Assembly: GCA_025351345.1 (NCBI GenBank)
Contig: JANXWB010000072.1
Coordinates: 1-43,965, forward strand
Origin: Synechococcales cyanobacterium GL140_1_metabat_312
Lineage (GTDB): Bacteria > Cyanobacteriota > Cyanobacteriia > Leptolyngbyales > Leptolyngbyaceae
Reading direction: 5' to 3'
DNA: 43,965 bases
A program made the translations under genes and the position numbers. Within the stretch, counting starts at the first letter, position 1; each line of letters opens with the position of its first letter. Under the pieces are notes generated by a model that did not search any database, had not been told where the DNA came from, and saw nothing but the letters and a program-made list of their open reading frames with translations. Of the stretch, positions 43,965 through 43,965 are shown piece by piece.

Positions 43965-43965
43965 T

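Overview
The window is chromosomal DNA from a cyanobacterium. The evidence is the gene set: Ycf46-like and Ycf35 proteins, a DUF3181 protein, type 2 IPP isomerase, bifunctional RelA/SpoT, and znu genes with a cyanobacterial-type Zur box. HIP1-type GCGATCGC/CGATCG palindromes are also very frequent in both genes and spacers. Most genes are short, densely packed housekeeping or lineage-conserved units, with several small decayed loci between them. I saw no complete insertion sequence, prophage or CRISPR array.

Layout. 1-2460: a broken AAA+ ATPase gene, a possible decayed small gene, a TPR protein and a small membrane protein, all on the minus strand. 2.6-6.8 kb: nucleoside hydrolase divergent from pyrR and fni; fni overlaps tail-to-tail with an SH3-domain membrane protein, behind which lies a decayed SH3 paralogue. 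7.0-9.5 kb: a ribbon-helix-helix regulator, a Ycf46-like AAA+ ATPase and Ycf35 (DUF1257), closed by a strong terminator. 9.5-13.0 kb: an IMPase/CysQ-type phosphatase, a Crp/Fnr regulator and an M61 peptidase. 13.0-14.4 kb: a small protein paired with an aspartic protease gene split by a fresh 13-bp duplication, then a PD-(D/E)XK-like protein. 14.4-17.5 kb: nusB-ftsY and two small conserved genes. 17.5-24.9 kb: a membrane protein, a methyltransferase, a DUF697 GTPase, an unknown 433-aa protein, relA/spoT and a helical protein. 25-30.4 kb: a sugar-nucleotide epimerase, an N-acetylmuramoyl-L-alanine amidase, pyrG and a membrane protein. 30.4-33.1 kb: divergent znuCB and znuA around a Zur box. 33.2-34.2 kb: rplU-rpmA and tRNA-Leu(UAG).

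34.28-35.72 kb: directly behind the tRNA sits a tightly coupled three-gene cassette (coiled-coil protein, acidic unknown protein, HNH endonuclease). Two of its proteins share a short motif. This is the best candidate in the window for an undescribed system, although its function is unknown. 35.8-38.1 kb: small membrane protein, DUF3181, prfB with its programmed +1 frameshift, and another membrane protein. 38.1-43.97 kb: a long spacer, a stress-type membrane protein, a monofunctional heme catalase and an FdhF/YdeP-type molybdopterin oxidoreductase, which look like an accessory oxidative or acid-stress group.

Functional links: pyrR, nucleoside hydrolase and pyrG concern nucleotides; ftsY, nusB, rplU, rpmA, prfB and tRNA-Leu concern gene expression; znuABC is zinc uptake; relA/spoT is the stringent response. 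All family assignments come from motif recognition by eye, with no database search.
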